In this document: positions 13,979 through 14,108 of the stretch, piece after piece
Layout of the letters: each line of letters opens with the position of its first letter
How positions within the stretch are numbered: position 1 is the stretch's first letter
Origin: an uncultured Clostridium sp.
GTDB lineage: Bacteria; Bacillota; Clostridia; Clostridiales; Clostridiaceae
Assembly: GCA_934746785.1 (NCBI GenBank)
Contig: CAKVFO010000088.1
Coordinates: 1 to 14,108, forward strand
Length of the DNA: 14,108 nt
Direction of reading: 5' to 3'
Position numbers and translations under genes: made by a program
Notes under the pieces: generated by a model
Seen by the model: only the letters and a program-made list of their open reading frames with translations
Databases searched by the model: none
Told to the model about the DNA's origin: nothing

Positions 13979-14108
13979 TTGGCTATATGTATACCAGTGA
14001 ACGATAATATTAGAAATGATGCAGAGAAAAAGGTACGTGATTTTATCGAAGATAATTTGGATAATAATTTTATTCTTTATCATAATTATGAAATAAATGG
14101 ATTAGAGT
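13979..14108 (+). CDS. NERD-domain-like protein, N-terminus only (partial)
   Basis: A TTG start at 13979 follows a strong purine run (AGGGGGGAA, 13965-13973). The 43 codons present read AICIPVNDNIRNDAEKKVRD, then ILYHNYEINGLE, and run off the right edge. The pattern 'AEKKV..FI..NL...FI.YHN..ING.E' is what I expect at the start of a NERD (nuclease-related) domain, often fused to UvrD- or DEAD-type helicases. The catalytic part (D, ExK) lies beyond the window and cannot be checked. It has its own spacer, probable terminator before it and ribosome site, so it is likely a separate transcript from dptFGH but part of the same defence region. There is no in-frame ATG near the SD, so the TTG start is favoured. 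Confidence 0.5.
   Translation, partial: MAICIPVNDNIRNDAEKKVRDFIEDNLDNNFILYHNYEINGLE

Overview
The window is very AT-rich, with AGA and ATA codons, purine-rich Shine-Dalgarno (SD) sites and a type I-B-like CRISPR repeat ending GTATTTAAAT. This points to a low-GC Firmicute, most likely Clostridium sensu stricto. The species cannot be fixed from sequence alone. The whole window reads as accessory DNA: a defence island next to decayed toxin/immunity material.

Layout, left to right. (1) 1-514: debris of a toxin-like domain, then a deleted CdiI-type immunity gene closed by a clear intrinsic terminator. (2) 518-649, minus strand: the tail of a DUF2922-like protein. (3) 650-855: the probable CRISPR leader. 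(4) 856-2135: a 20-repeat, 19-spacer CRISPR array with no cas gene in the window and one spacer present twice. (5) 2318-3073: a frameshifted PAP2 phosphatase pseudogene running into a scrap of an Rpn-family nuclease/transposase. (6) 3041-4691: two copies of an 85-87 bp hairpin-forming repeat in the same orientation. They bracket an intact CdiI-like immunity gene and a gene of unknown function that probably lost its 5' end. (7) 4507-4898: non-coding, holding the second repeat copy, a third CdiI tail remnant and the upstream region of the next operon.

(8) 4899-13812: the main system, a tight three-gene operon recognised as dptF-dptG-dptH (dndF-dndG-dndH), the restriction half of the DNA phosphorothioation (Dnd) defence system. 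DptF is a P-loop ATPase that here carries an extra N-terminal ~200-residue segment resembling DUF4145/HEPN. DptG is the small connecting subunit. DptH is a giant protein with a HerA/FtsK-like ATPase at its C-terminus and, by my reading, a PD-(D/E)xK-like nuclease motif before an acidic linker. The genes are coupled by a 3-nt gap and a ~20-nt overlap and end at a terminator. (9) 13979 to the right edge: the start of a gene whose first 43 residues resemble NERD (nuclease-related) domain proteins.

In characterised systems DndFGH attacks DNA lacking phosphorothioate, and DndBCDE (with DndA or a host cysteine desulfurase) makes the mark. No modification gene lies next to this operon inside the window. 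They must be further right, elsewhere in the genome, or absent. This split arrangement, the DptF fusion and the DptH nuclease-like motif are the observations most worth following.
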